Part shown: positions 40,934 through 51,905 of the stretch, one piece after another
Layout of the letters: every line of letters begins with the position of its first letter
Numbering within the stretch: position 1 is the stretch's first letter
Assembly: GCA_036924085.1 (NCBI GenBank)
Contig: JAVGWX010000013.1
Location: 51,934,904-51,998,903, forward strand
Origin: Ariolimax columbianus
Lineage: Eukaryota; Mollusca; Gastropoda; Stylommatophora; Arionidae
Direction: 5' to 3'
Length of the DNA: 64,000 bases
The notes under the pieces: model-generated
Databases searched by the model: none
What the model saw: only the letters and a program-made list of their open reading frames with translations
What the model was told of the DNA's origin: nothing
Translations under genes and position numbers: made by a program

Positions 40934-41477
40934 GATGGGAATTGGTGGTCTCCGTGGTTCGTTTGTGAGCAGTGACGACACAAGCGAAAAAGCACAGCTC
41001 AGCCCAGGAGGTTACTGTGACTCCAGCACCATGAGCTCGTCATGTGGGGACACCCTCAGCAGTGAGGGATACGCGTGGCCTCCCATGCCCCTCCAGCACA
41101 TGTATTATTCCATGGCAATGATGGTGTATAAAGACCCTTTAGCCGTCGCAAACACGAACAGGGGCATGTATGAAGTGGGATACGCAGCAGGGGCGGCACC
41201 AACCCTCTTGTCCTCACAGCTTCAACAACGAGACACCGCCGTTCTGCAGACGTCCTCTGTGACTTTACAACAGCAGAAGAACCAATCTGCGTGTTCATCG
41301 CCAACGTCGGAATCTGGGTCACGTTTGGAATGTTCGAAAATATTTCCCGCCGACTATCTGACCTCATACCAGCGCAGCACCAGTACCAACACTGCTGCTA
41401 GTGCAGGAATAAGTAATCTTCCTAACCCCACTGCCTTCATGATGCTAAGAACTTTGGAACTACAGGAAACGATATGA
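40934..41477 (+). CDS. Predicted terminal coding exon of an unidentified host gene
   Basis: An acceptor (tattatattctaaacag) ends at 40933. The next base completes the Lys codon left open by the exon at 35842-35924. The frame then continues MGIGGLRGSFVSSDDTSEKA for 180 codons to a TGA at 41475-41477. The sequence is non-repetitive and looks like real protein: Ser/Thr/Gln-rich and probably disordered, with SPGGYCDSSTMSSSCGDTLS early, an aromatic and Met-rich patch WPPMPLQHMYYSMAMMVYKD in the middle, and CSSPTSESGSRLECSKIFPA later. No conserved domain was recognised. It could be the tail of a transcription factor or signalling protein, but this is a guess. If the exon is instead a first exon, the ATG at 40935 would be its start. 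No AATAAA was found in the next 500 bp. Confidence 0.6.
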
Positions 41478-41880
41478 CCCGCATAGCATCACCCACATCC
41501 ACTCTTACCCATTCATACTATCAAGCCTTCATTGTTGTTTGATCGCGGTATGCGCTTTCATTGTTGTGGAAGTGGAGGAATATTGTTTTAGAATATTACG
41601 TAACTTGTATTGGTGACGACAGTTTTATAACATCTTGTGCGCATGTAAAACTGAGCATTTTCCTACTATCGTGTCACAAAAGCTGATATTGTTTGACTAT
41701 ATCGTCCCCTTATGCTTACCATTTGAGCACATCGGGCAATGCTTCTGCCGGAATCCACGTTTGGTGCAAAAGAGTTATTCTTCAGTAGAATATGCTGTTA
41801 TTGAAAAAATAATCGCATTACTCTGGAACATACAGTTTCCTTACTATCGACGGTTCCCAGACATTGGTCACAGCGACTAG
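41478..41880 (+). other. Probable 3' untranslated region and flank
   Basis: Non-repetitive, AT-leaning sequence follows the stop codon of the terminal exon. It has no canonical polyadenylation signal that I could find, and no recognised coding content. Its end at the 32-bp array is an arbitrary boundary. Confidence 0.35.
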
Positions 41881-42445
41881 TGTCTTCATATCGACGTAGA
41901 TAAGAGTGCGGTTTTTATGTCGACGTAGATAATAGCGAGTGACGTCTTCATGCTACATATATCACAGCGAGTGACGTCTTCATGCTACATAGATCATAGC
42001 GAGTGACGTCTTCATGCTACATAGATCATAGCGAGTGACGTCTTCGTGCTACATATATCACAGCGAGTGACGTATTCTTGCTCCATATATCACAGCGAGT
42101 GACGTCTTCATGCTACATAAATCATAGCGAGTGACGTCTTCATGCTACATAGATCACAGCGAGTGACGTCTTCATTTCGAGGTAGATAAGAGTGCGGTTT
42201 TTATGTCGACGTAGATAATAGCGAGTGACATCTTCTTGCTACATATATCATAGCGAGTGACGTCTTCATATTGACGTAGATCACAGCGAGTGACGTCTTC
42301 ATATTGACGTAGATCACAGCGAATGATGTCTTCATATCGACGTAGACTGCAGTCTCGTCTTCATATCAACAAAGACCACAGCGAGTGACGTCTTCTTTTC
42401 AACGTTGATCAGATTGCCATCTTCATATCGACGTAGAACAGAACA
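41881..42445. repeat. 32-bp tandem repeat rich in TGACGTC motifs
   Basis: The unit agcgagtgacgtcttcatgc plus tacatagatcac repeats with a 32-bp period (starts at 41934, 41966 and onward). A variant is headed by cgacgtagataagagtgcgg. About ten copies keep the octamer GTGACGTC, which contains the ATF/CREB core TGACGTC. Copies become more divergent toward 42445. Confidence 0.88.
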
Positions 42446-43035
42446 TCGTTTTCAAATCGACGTAAATCAGAGAAAGTTCCGTCTTCACATCGAAGGTTGG
42501 CCTTAACTAATGTTCTACCTTTTTGTTCTCTGGTTTTTATGGTACAAGTCATGACATTCCACGATTCTTGGACTAAGATTGTGTGTGTCGGAGCAAGAGT
42601 TGGGTACTTCAATAACAAATCAAAAAGTGAACATTCCAGCAAATCAAAAAAGTGACATAGTCCGAGACGTGTACTGTCAGAGGATGATTCAGTCATTAAG
42701 ACATGAGGTCAATGCACAGAATGTTAATGGTTTCTTTTTAATCTAAGAAAATGCCTAGACGTTGTGATCGTCAGATACGTGGCTGTCCGTAGACGTTCGT
42801 GATGAGTTCATCAGTATTGACGAATTTTATTGATGTTAAGACGTCTGGGCCTGTTGGCTGTAGTGTAGTTATATGCTTCTTAATAGGCTACATCTACATA
42901 AATTACAGTACCTTTAACCACCATATTGGCCAGGATGCTGTAAAAATCAGTTAATATGCCTGCGACGTTAGTTCTAAGGTCAGTAAGTTGCACCTGATCA
43001 TAACACGAGCGAATTAACGTACTAGTCCATAACAA
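42446..43035. other. Unique sequence, no gene seen
   Basis: A 95-residue open frame on the minus strand (42696-42409) has no recognised domain; one part (ESWNVMTCTIKTREQKG) faintly recalls the start of a LINE endonuclease but is too weak to call. Nothing else is supported. Confidence 0.45.
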
Positions 43036-45715
43036 ACAGCTTATTATCCTTAACCATAACAAACAGATGTAATCTTCAACCATAACAAACATATGTAATC
43101 ATCAAACATAACAAACAGATGTAATCCTCAACCATAACAAACATTTGTAATCATCAACCAGAACAAACAGATGTAATCATCAACCATAACAAACAGATGT
43201 AATCATCAACCATAACAAACAGATGTAATTTTCAACCATAACAAACATCCGGTAATTATCAACTATAACAAACATATGTAATCTTCAAACAGATGTAAAC
43301 TTCAACCATAACAAACAGATGCAATCTTCAATAAGATGTAAACTTCAACCATAACAAACAGATGTAATCTTCAACCATAACAAACAGATGTAAACTTCAA
43401 CCATAACAAACAGATGTAATCTTCAACCATAACAAACAGATGTAATGATCAACCATAACAAACAAATGTAATCTTCAACAATAACAAACAGATGTAATCT
43501 TCAACCATAACAAACATGTAATCATCAACGATAACAAACAGATGTAATCATCAACCAGAATAGATGTAATCTTCAACCATAACAAACAGATGTAATGATC
43601 AACCATAACAAACAAATGTAATCTTCAACAATAACAAACAGATGAAATTTTCAACCATAACAAACATGTAATCATCAACCATAACAAACAGATGTGATCA
43701 TCAGCCAGAACAAACATTTGTAATCATCAACCATCACAAACATTTGTAATCATCAAACATAACAAACAGATGTAATCTTTAACGAGAATAAACAGATGTA
43801 ATCATCAACAGTAACAAACTGATGTATTCTTCAAACATAACAAACATTTGTAATCATCAAACATAACAAACAGATATAATCTTCAACCATAACAAACAGA
43901 TGTAATCTTCAAACATAACAAACATTTGTAATTATCAAACATAACAAACAGATGCAATCTTCAAACATAACAACCAGCCGGCAATCATCAACCATAAAAA
44001 ACAGATGAAATCTTCAAACATAACAACCAGCCGGCAATCATCAACCACAACAAACAGATGCAATCGTCAAACATAACAACCAGCCGGCAATCATCAATCA
44101 TAACAAACAGATGTAATCATCAAACATAACAAACAGATGTAATCTTCAAACATAACAACCAGCCGGTAATCATCAACCATAACAAACAGATGTAATCACC
44201 AAACATAACAAATAGCCGGTAATCATCAAACATAACAACCTACCGGTAATCATCAACCAGAACAAACAGGTGTAATCTTCAACCATAACAAACAGATGTA
44301 ATCATCAACCATAACAAACAGAAGTAATCTTCAACCATAACAAACAGATGTAATCATCAACCATAACAAATAGATGGATTCTTCAACAATAACAATCAGA
44401 TGTAATCATTAACCATAACAAACAGATGTAATCATGAACCATAACAAACAGATGTAATCATCAACCATAACAAACAGATGTAATCTTCAACCATAACAAA
44501 CAGATGTAATCCTCAACCAGAACAAACAGATGTAATCATCAACCATAACAAACATGTAATCTTCAAACAGAACAACCAGATGTAATCTTCAAACAGAACA
44601 AACAGATGTAATCTTCAAACATAACAAACAGATGCAATCATCAACCAGAACAAACAGATGTAATTATCAAACATAACAAAGATTTGTAATCATCAACCAG
44701 AACAAACAGATGTAATCATCAACCAAAGCAAACAGATGTAATCATTAACCATAACAAACAGATGTAATCTTCAACCATAACAAACAGATGTAATCCTCAA
44801 CCAGAACAAACAGATGTAATCATCAACCATAACAAACATGTAATCTTCAAACAGAACAACCAGATGTAATCTTCAAACAGAACAAACAGATGTAATCTTC
44901 AAACATAACAACATATGCAATCATCAACCAAAACAAACAGATGTAATTATCAAACATAACAAAGATTTGTAATCATCAACCAGAACAAACAGATGTAATT
45001 ATCAAACATAATAAAGATTTGTAATCGTCAACCAGAACAAAACGGATGTAATCATCAACCATAACAAACAGATGTAATCATCAACCATAACAAACAGATG
45101 TAATCATCAACCATAACAAACAGATGTAGTCTTGAAACATAACAAACAGATGTAATCTTGAAACATAACAAACAGATGTAATCTTGAAACATAACAAACA
45201 GATGTAATTTTGAAACATAACAAACAGATGTAGTCTTGAAACATAACAAACAGATGTAATCTTGAAACATAACAAATAGAAGTAATCATCAACCATAACA
45301 TACAGATGTAATCATCAACCAGAACAAACAGATGTAATCTTGAAACATAACAAACAAATGTAATCATCAACCAGAACAAAACAGATGTAATCCTCAACCA
45401 GAACAAACAGATGTAATCTTCAAACATAACAAACATGTGTAATAATCAACCACAACAAACAGATGTAATCCTCAACCAGAACAAATAGATGTAATCATCA
45501 ACCATAACAAACATGTAATCTTGAAACATAACAATCAGATGTAATCATCAACTAGAACAAAAAGATGTAATCCTCAACCAGAACAAACAGATGTAATCAT
45601 CAACCAGAACAAACATATGTAATCCTCAACCAGAACAAATAGATGTAATCATCAACCATATCAAACATGTAATCTTCAACCATAACAAACATGTAATCTT
45701 CAAACATAACAAACA
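43036..45715. repeat. 26-bp satellite-like array (about 100 copies)
   Basis: The unit acagatgtaatcttcaaccataacaa (26 bp; core gatgtaatcttcaaccataa) repeats for 2.7 kb with much variation: catcaacc, cctcaacc or cttgaaac in the middle, and atttgtaat or agccggtaat as alternatives. The period is not a multiple of three, so open frames cycle through phases. A higher-order duplication is visible: the 44506-44700 segment recurs at 44790-44980. Confidence 0.93.
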
Positions 45716-46420
45716 GTTTGGAATCCACAACAATTACAACAAGGTGTATTTCTCGACACGACCAGATCAGACACTAATCAGAGACAGTACAGGCAAGTCA
45801 AGCACAACTGGTATTTGTGGATTTGCTATGTACAACACAGGAAGTGACTATACAGGAAGTGACTACACAGGAAGGAAATGGCTGATTACAAGAACGACAA
45901 AGTAGTGAATGATTATATAAAGATAAAATGGTTAACTTGAGCTGCTGATCCGCGGGAATAATCATTCTTGTATTCGGAGTGCATAAATATAATTTTGTTT
46001 TTTGGCCTTTCTTTTAATCTGAGAAAACTTGACGTACTTGACATTCGGCAGGTGTATCACCTGTGTCAATGAATTGGTGCCCAGTGTCAGGATATGGAGA
46101 GTAGTCTACCATAGCGGGATAAGTCGTACTGTTACTTACTTTCAGAATCCAGGGCATCAAGGCAGACATCATGTTTCCAATTATCCGCTACGTGAATTGT
46201 CTTGCTGTTCACTATCAACATGTTATTCATACTGCATGTTTCCAGATAGTTTGGGCAGACCACCATGGTCTCTGTGTCATGTATTGAGAGTCCTTCTATC
46301 TTGATTGAAATCAGCTGGAGGCTAAAAACTTCCATGATCCTTCGGTAGAGAAATGATTGAAAGGTTGTTTCCAGGGACGCCTGATTGCTATGTGATGATC
46401 ATCGCCGAGGACCGCCAACT
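45716..46420. other. Unique sequence, no gene seen
   Basis: The region holds a short direct repeat (caggaagtgactatacaggaag near 45838) and no supported gene. Short open frames on both strands lack recognisable features. Confidence 0.45.
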
Positions 46421-46423
46421 TAA

Positions 46424-46740
46424 CTTAACTTAACGTCTTTATACTAGTTTGTTTATGAAGACTGCAGAGTCAGTTTCATTTACATCACCTTGCTCTAAAA
46501 GCTATGCGCATCCTATTTATTCTTTAATGTATTAACTGCCCCTGCCTCCACTACCTCCTGTGGCAATGCATTCCAAGCATTCACCACTCTCTGACTAAAA
46601 AAATATTTACTGATATCTAATCTGGACCTAATACCTATCATCCCATTTCGTACTGCATCCTTAAGTGTGTGAGTGTGATTGTGACTGATCAAGCCAATGA
46701 GATGGCTGAAAGTTATATGATACAATGCGCCAAACATAGT
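46424..46740 (-). pseudogene. CR1-like LINE 3' end
   Basis: The minus strand from 46737 encodes FGALYHITFSHLIGLISHNH, then RNGMIGIRSRLDISKYFFSQ and RVVNAWNALPQEVVEAGAVN. The KYFFSQRVVNxWNxLP pattern is the well-known C-terminal end of CR1/L2-type elements. The frame is followed by a short 3' region ending in the pentamer array ttaagttaagttaag (plus-strand cttaacttaacttaa, 46423-46437), as expected for a CR1-like 3' tail. The element is 5'-truncated at the junction with family A sequence. Confidence 0.82.
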
Positions 46741-47795
46741 AAGCAGATGCCACTGGTATTAAACGTGCTCTGGATTTCCTGACTGGGCGTCTTTCATGGG
46801 CTGTCTGAGTACGGAGGCCCTCTTTGATTTCAACGCGTTGGTGACCGCACTCGTTCAGGTTGGACGATTTTGAGCCATGTATTCCGAGGTGTTAATGTCT
46901 AATTGACAGTACTTGGAGACTTAACCCGTTCTTCAAACGTTTGTTGGACGCTCCTCTGGTCATTCTCCTTTACTCAGTTCACTTGACATGAACCTATTTG
47001 GAAGCCTTTCGCATTCGAACAAGGTGGTCAGCATTGTTTAGCAAAAGCCTGTCACATTCGAACAAGGAGGTCAGCATTGTTTAGCAGAAGCATGTCACAT
47101 TCGAACAAGGTGGTCAGCATTGTTTAGCAGAAGCCTGTCACATTCGAACACGGTGGTAAGCATTGTTTAGCAGAAGCCTGTGAATACCTGGCATGTTTGC
47201 TCTAGATAGAACTTCATTATCTGTGGTAAGGTCCTGCCAGTGAAGCTGCAGCGTCTCAGACATTACATATGAAAATGATTTAGCCTCCTAGAATAACCAG
47301 CGTAGACAGTCCAACTCTCACACGCGTAGAGCAGGGTGCCTGGTGCTGGTTGGTACATGACCTCAGTTATCTTTTTTTTAGATAATGGTCAAGCCAAACT
47401 TGTCATAAGTAGCAGAGATCCGGTCCATGCTCTTCTGCATATTCCGTTCTGAGCTAATCCGCTCAGAGCACAGTCATCTGCAAACAACAATTCGCATATC
47501 GTGTCGCGCATCATCATTGTCTTCGCCTTCAGTCTGCTGGGATTGAATAGACAACCATCCATGTGGAACTTTACTTGTAGGCCATTCTTGGTATCCTAGA
47601 CGGCGTCCGTCAGTATAGCTCACAATATCACGCTGGACAGGATCAGAACAAGTGAACATCTCTGTTTCAGGCCGTTGTTGACCTCGAATGATGTGGCGAT
47701 CTCGCAGCTGTCAAGTCCTTGTCATTGACACTTACTGTTTCACCAGGATTACACATTTGGCAAGGCAGACGAATTTGGACATGATTTGCAACAGC
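46741..47795 (-). pseudogene. LINE family A fragment, minus strand
   Basis: Going down the minus strand the pieces follow the order of family A: IMSKFVCLAKCVILVKQ (47790; family A has IMSKFGCPNKFITMVKQ), FEVNNGLKQRCSLVL (47690, motif B), CELLFADDCAL (47480, catalytic FADD in a shifted frame), TEVMYQPAPGT (47365), LLYACESWTVYAGYSRRLNH (47335), and a tail to about 46750. A block is missing between MYQPAPGT and LLYACESW, so about 80 codons have been deleted. Stops and shifts show that it is dead. Confidence 0.8.
46995..47175 (-). repeat. 43-bp tandem repeat (4 copies) inside the LINE A tail
   Basis: The string cattcgaacaaggtggtcag recurs at 47012, 47055, 47098 and 47141 (last copy cacggtggtaag), a 43-bp period. 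On the minus strand each unit encodes a piece like LLLNNADHLVRMR, equivalent to WAGHLVSMSDER of the intact family A tail. The repeat is an expansion of LINE coding sequence and shifts the frame by one base per unit. Confidence 0.88.
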
Positions 47796-48092
47796 GCACC
47801 TCAAAACAGAGCCACGGAAAGAGAGCTGGCACAACACTTTGTTATTTCTACTGTCAAATATCTTATTCCCTCTAAAAACTGTGTAAGCTTAAAACGAACA
47901 TGAATTACTGCCAGCTAGAGAATGTGTTTTGGTGATTGTTGAAGTCAAATTCTGTTACTCTGCTTGCAATATATTTCATTGAATTGTGATGACCTATTAT
48001 CGGTTGTTCTCTTAACACAAAGTATGTTTGCGTGAATTATGAATGTGTGTGTGAGCTGTCTATGTGTGTGTGAATCTATGTAATTGTGTGTG

Positions 48093-48097
<5 letters not shown>
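47796..48097. other. Unique AT-rich sequence, no gene seen
   Basis: No supported features apart from GT-rich stretches (tgtgtgtgagctgtctatgt) that lead into the TA microsatellite. Confidence 0.4.

Positions 48098-48139
<42 letters not shown>
48098..48139. repeat. TA dinucleotide microsatellite
   Basis: About 21 uninterrupted AT/TA steps follow a GT-rich stretch. Confidence 0.97.
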
Positions 48140-48142
<3 letters not shown>

Positions 48143-48735
48143 CGAACCTCCCTCTTCAATTCCACTAAACTTTCCGCGATGTGTTACGGGGATGAGACGT
48201 GGACACTAACAAAATCACTAGAGGACAAATTGAGAGTGACCTTAAGAGAAGTTTGGTCGGAATCACTCTCCGGAACCAACGTATGCAACGTCTCCACAAT
48301 TCTGACATAAGACGAATGTCCGTGGTGACTGATGCGGTAACCCATGCAGACAAGGCAAAACATAGATGGACAGGTCACATGTTACGACGAAACGATAGTC
48401 GATGGAGCACAGCGACAGCAGTCTGGTATCGCCGAGGTAAGAAGAGACCGCGGAGATGATCTGCAATATGTTGGTCAGACTCCTTTGCTGGACGATGCAA
48501 TTTCCTAGATGCCTCTACAGGAGTACTTACCACGCACTGGACTTTCGTGGTCCAATCAAGACATGGTCGGCTGGAGACAAAGTTGGGACCCGCTGTTACG
48601 CTGAGGAATGGGTCATCAAGACTAAGATCAAGATATATATTTATTTCGATTTGAAAAGTTTTATATCCAGCGACGTAACTATGACAACAGTGATCAGAGC
48701 CACGGGACACCTTTGTGAGAATAATCTCTAATCAA
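48140..48735 (+). pseudogene. LINE (family G) C-terminal fragment
   Basis: The first frame gives STKLSAMCYGDETWTLTKSL then EDKLRVT (48158-48240). A second frame continues VGITLRNQRMQRLHNSDIRR, DAVTHADKAKHRWTGHMLRR and WYRRGKKRPRR (48258-48456). This order (YGxETWTL, then KxRWxGHxxRR, then GKKRPRRR) is the typical post-RT tail of a non-LTR element. It is distinct from families A to C. At least one frameshift and one stop break it. The 3' part beyond 48580 is uncertain. Confidence 0.75.
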
Positions 48736-48739
48736 GGGG

Positions 48740-50655
48740 CATTTTGTGGCATGTAGTGACTATAGGGGCATGTAGTGGCATGAAGTGACTATAGGGGCAT
48801 GGAGTGACTATAGGCGCATGGGGTGACTATAGGGGCATGGAGTGACTATAGGCGCATGGGGTGACTATAGGGGCATGGAGTGACTATAGGGGCATGGAGT
48901 GACTATAGGGGCATGGAGTGACTATAGGGGCATGGAGTGACTATAGGGGCATGGAGTGACTATAGGGGCAGGGAGTGGCATTAAGTGACTATAGGGGCAT
49001 GGAGTGACTATAGGGGCATGGAGTGGCATGGAGTGACTATAGGGGAATGGAGTGACTATAGGGGCATGGAGTGACTATAGGGGAATGGAGTGACTATAGG
49101 GGCATGGAGTGACTATAGGGGCATGGAGTGGCATGGAGTGACTATAGGGGAATGGAGTGACTATAGGGGCATGGAGTGACTATAGGGGCATGGATTGGCA
49201 TGGAGTGACTATAGGGGCATGGAGTGACTATAGGGGCATGTAGTGGCATGGAGTGACTATAGGGGCATGGAGTGGCATGGAGTGACTATAGGGGCATGGA
49301 GTGACTATAGGGGCATGGAGTGACTATAGGGGCATGGAGTGACTATAGGGGCATGGAGTGGCATGGAGTGACTATAGGGGAATGGAGTGACTATAGGGGC
49401 ATGGAGTGACTATAGGGGCATGGAGTGACTATAGGGGCATGGAGTGACTATAGGGGCATGGAGTGGCATGGAGTGACTATAGGGGCATGGAGTGACTACA
49501 GGGGCATGGAGTGACTATAGGTGCAGGGAGTGGCATGAAGTGACTATAGGGGCATGGAGTGACTACAGGGGCATGGAGTGACTATAGGGGCATTGAGCAA
49601 CTATAGGGGCATGTAGTGCCATGGAGTGACTATAGGGGCATGGAGTGACTTTAGGGGCATGGAGTGGCATGGAGTGACTATAGGGGCATGGAGTGGCATC
49701 GAGTGACTATAGTGGCATGGAGTGACTATAGGGGCATGGAGTGACTATAGGGGCATGTAGTGACTATAGGGGCATGTAGTGGCATGGAGTGACTATAGAG
49801 GCATGGAGTGACTATAGGGGCATGGAGTGACTATAGGGGCATGGAGTGACTATAGGGGCATGGAGTGACTATAGGGGCATGGAGTGGCATGGAGTGACTA
49901 TAGGGGCATGGAGTGGCATCGAGTGACTATAGTGGCATGGAGTGACTATAGGGGCATGGAGTGACTATAGGGGCATGTAGTGACTATAGGGGCATGTAGT
50001 GGCATGGAGTGACTATAGAGGCATGGAGTGACTATAGGGGCATGGAGTGATTATAGGGGCATGGAGTGACTATAGGGGCATGGAGTGACTATAGGGGCAT
50101 GGAGTGGCTATAGGGGCATGGAGTGGCATGAAGTGACTATAGGGGCATGGAGTGGCTATAGGGGCATGTAGCGGCATTGAGTGACTATAGGAGCATGGAG
50201 TGACTATAAGGGCATGGAGTGACTATAGGGGCATGGAGTGACTATAGGGGCATGGAGTGACTATAGGGGCATGGAGTGACTATAGGGGCATGTAGTGGCT
50301 ATAGGGGCATGGAGTGACTATAGGGGCATGGAGTGACTATAGGGGCATGGAGTGACTATAGGGGCATGTAGTGGCTATAGGGGCATGGAGTGGCATGAAG
50401 TGACTATAGGGGCATGTAGCGGCATTGAGTGACTATAGGGGCATGGAGTGACTATTGGGGCATGGAGTGTCTATAGGGGCATGTAGTGGCATAGAGTTGC
50501 TATAGGAGCATGGAGTGACTATAAGGGCATGGAGTGACTATAGGGGCATGGAGTGACTATAGGGGCATGGAGTGACTATAGGGGCATGGAGTGACTATAG
50601 GGGCATTTTGTGACATGGAGTGACTATAGGGGCATGTAGTGCCATGGAATGACTA
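48740..50655. repeat. 19-bp satellite-like array with a 10-bp subunit
   Basis: About 100 copies of ggagtgactataggggcat (19 bp) fill 1.9 kb. A 10-bp piece (ggagtggcat) is inserted now and then, making 29-bp steps. A longer duplication is visible: the run around 49658-49800, with the rare variants catcgagtg and tatagtggcat, recurs at 49885-50030. Copies diverge at the right edge, just before the mariner fragment. Confidence 0.94.
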
Positions 50656-50712
50656 TGGGTTGCGCCTGGAACGTGACATAATCGCAGAGCAGACAGCAAT
50701 ATTACGGCCTTC

Positions 50713-51030
50713 GTGGAGATACGGTTGAAGCAGCGTATTGTGATTGAATTACTGACGGCAGAAGACTGTGTGCCCATCGAAGAATGACTGCGATATATAG
50801 TGACGCCTATGTGGATGCCACTACAGCCAGGAGGAGGGCACGGACTGTAAAAGGCAACAATTCAGCGACATCTAACCTGCATAACAAGGCTTGCAGGGGA
50901 CGACCTATCACAGCTGTGGATGCACAGCATCAAGCTTGCCTGGACGAACTGATTCAAGCAAATGGCCTTGCAAGGAGAAATACATCGCGGCAAAGCCTTT
51001 GATCTCAATTGAGTGAGTCCATCACATTAT
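50713..51030 (+). pseudogene. Mariner-type transposase, N-terminal half
   Basis: The frame from 50713 reads VEIRLKQRIVIELLTAEDCV and PIEE. After a shift it continues RMTAIYSDAYVDATTARRRA, RTVKGNNSATSNLHNKACRG, then RPITAVDAQHQACLDELIQA. This is the DNA-binding half of a mariner/Tc1-family transposase: paired helix-turn-helix domains with the GRP(I/P) linker. It ends at VHHI near 51025, inside the second helix-turn-helix region. The next residues expected in a mariner protein are found 4.4 kb away at 55427. No terminal inverted repeat was identified at its 5' side, where the 19-bp array begins. Confidence 0.85.
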
Positions 51031-51237
51031 TATTAACACAGTTGGCACACTTAAAGATAATACAGGACAAATATTAAGAGAGAACAGGAATGCTGCTCAA
51101 AAACTCAATCAGCACTTTGGCACAGTCTATACACAAGAAGACTGCTCCAGGATCCCAAAGCCATTAAATATTTTCCAACGAGACATGCACAAAGAAGGAT
51201 TGCTATCATTACCGAGGAAATTGTGTTTTAAGTGGAT
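51031..51237 (+). pseudogene. CR1-like LINE, linker before the reverse transcriptase
   Basis: The translation NTVGTLKDNTGQILRENRNA then AQKLNQHFGTVYTQEDCSRI is the linker between endonuclease and RT in CR1/jockey-group elements (LKDxxGxI...LNxxFxxVFTxED). It starts immediately after ATTAT of the mariner gene and ends at GTGGAT (51232-51237), where a family B copy is inserted. The protein resumes at 51556. Confidence 0.75.
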
Positions 51238-51555
51238 GGGTAGAAGGTGGATAGCTGGATTTTAATTGGATAGGTGGATCTTAAATGAATAGGTGGATTT
51301 CAATTGGATACATAGAAAGTGGATACTTTGGTCACACCAAGAGACACAACGGTTTCGAGAGAACAGTGATGGAAGGTATGGTGCCAGGTAAAAGAGGAAG
51401 GGATAGACCAAGAAGACGATGGCACCAAGATATCCAGGAATGCCTGGGTATGACTGTGACGGAGGCTGGAGTTTTGGCAAGGGAACGAGTTTCTTTCAGA
51501 CAGATTGTGATGGGAGCGACGTTCTATAAAGTGCATGCTACATGATGATGAGAAG
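51238..51555 (+). mobile_element. LINE family B, 3'-end copy inserted in the CR1-like element
   Basis: From 51318 the frame gives YFGHTKRHNGFERTVMEGMV, PGKRGRDRPRRRWHQDIQEC and LGMTVTEAGVLARERVSFRQ, nearly the same as the family B tail at 35090-35310. It ends in the gatgatgag-type tail (51541-51554). GTGGAT at 51232-51237 and again at 51556-51561 looks like a target-site duplication: without the insert, the CR1-like frame runs on across it. The first 80 bp of the insert contain further gtggat copies that are not family B sequence. Confidence 0.85.
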
Positions 51556-51905
51556 GTGGATAAATGTCCAGGTCAAGATTGTATTCATCGAAAATTACTG
51601 TTTGAACTTCGAGACCAGTTAGCAAAACCATTGGCGATATTTTATTCTCATTACCTTCAGAAGGGAATTGTTCCGAGGGATGGGAAGGATGCAGGTGTGA
51701 TTATGTTGTTCGAAAAGGGCAAGAAATCAGATTCAGCCCGTGAGTTTGACGAGCATACTCTGCAACATTTTAGATGCCATTATCAAGGACAACATAGTAC
51801 TGCACTTGGATAAGTTTCATTTAATCATACATAGTCAGCATGAGTTTACTAATGGGAGATCGTGTGTAACAAACCTATTCGATTTCGCGAAAAAGGTTAC
51901 CAAAA
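51556..51905 (+). pseudogene. CR1-like LINE, N-terminal reverse transcriptase
   Basis: Translation gives VDKCPGQDCIHRKLLFELRD and QLAKPLAIFYSHYLQKGIVP; then, after a shift, SLTSILCNILDAIIKDNIVL and HEFTNGRSCVTNLFDFAKKV. These are the RT finger motifs (KxPGxDxIHxxLL, VSLTSxLxKxLExII, HGFxxGRSCxTNL) of CR1/L2-type elements. The catalytic palm is missing; the next part of the protein is found at 55036 on the far side of LINE C. Confidence 0.85.

Noticed and set aside
45055..45436. Cys/Tyr/Phe-rich minus-strand frames (repeats of DYICLLCF type) that look like membrane proteins
   Set aside because: They arise from the 26-bp array; the same repeat is read in all three phases in turn.
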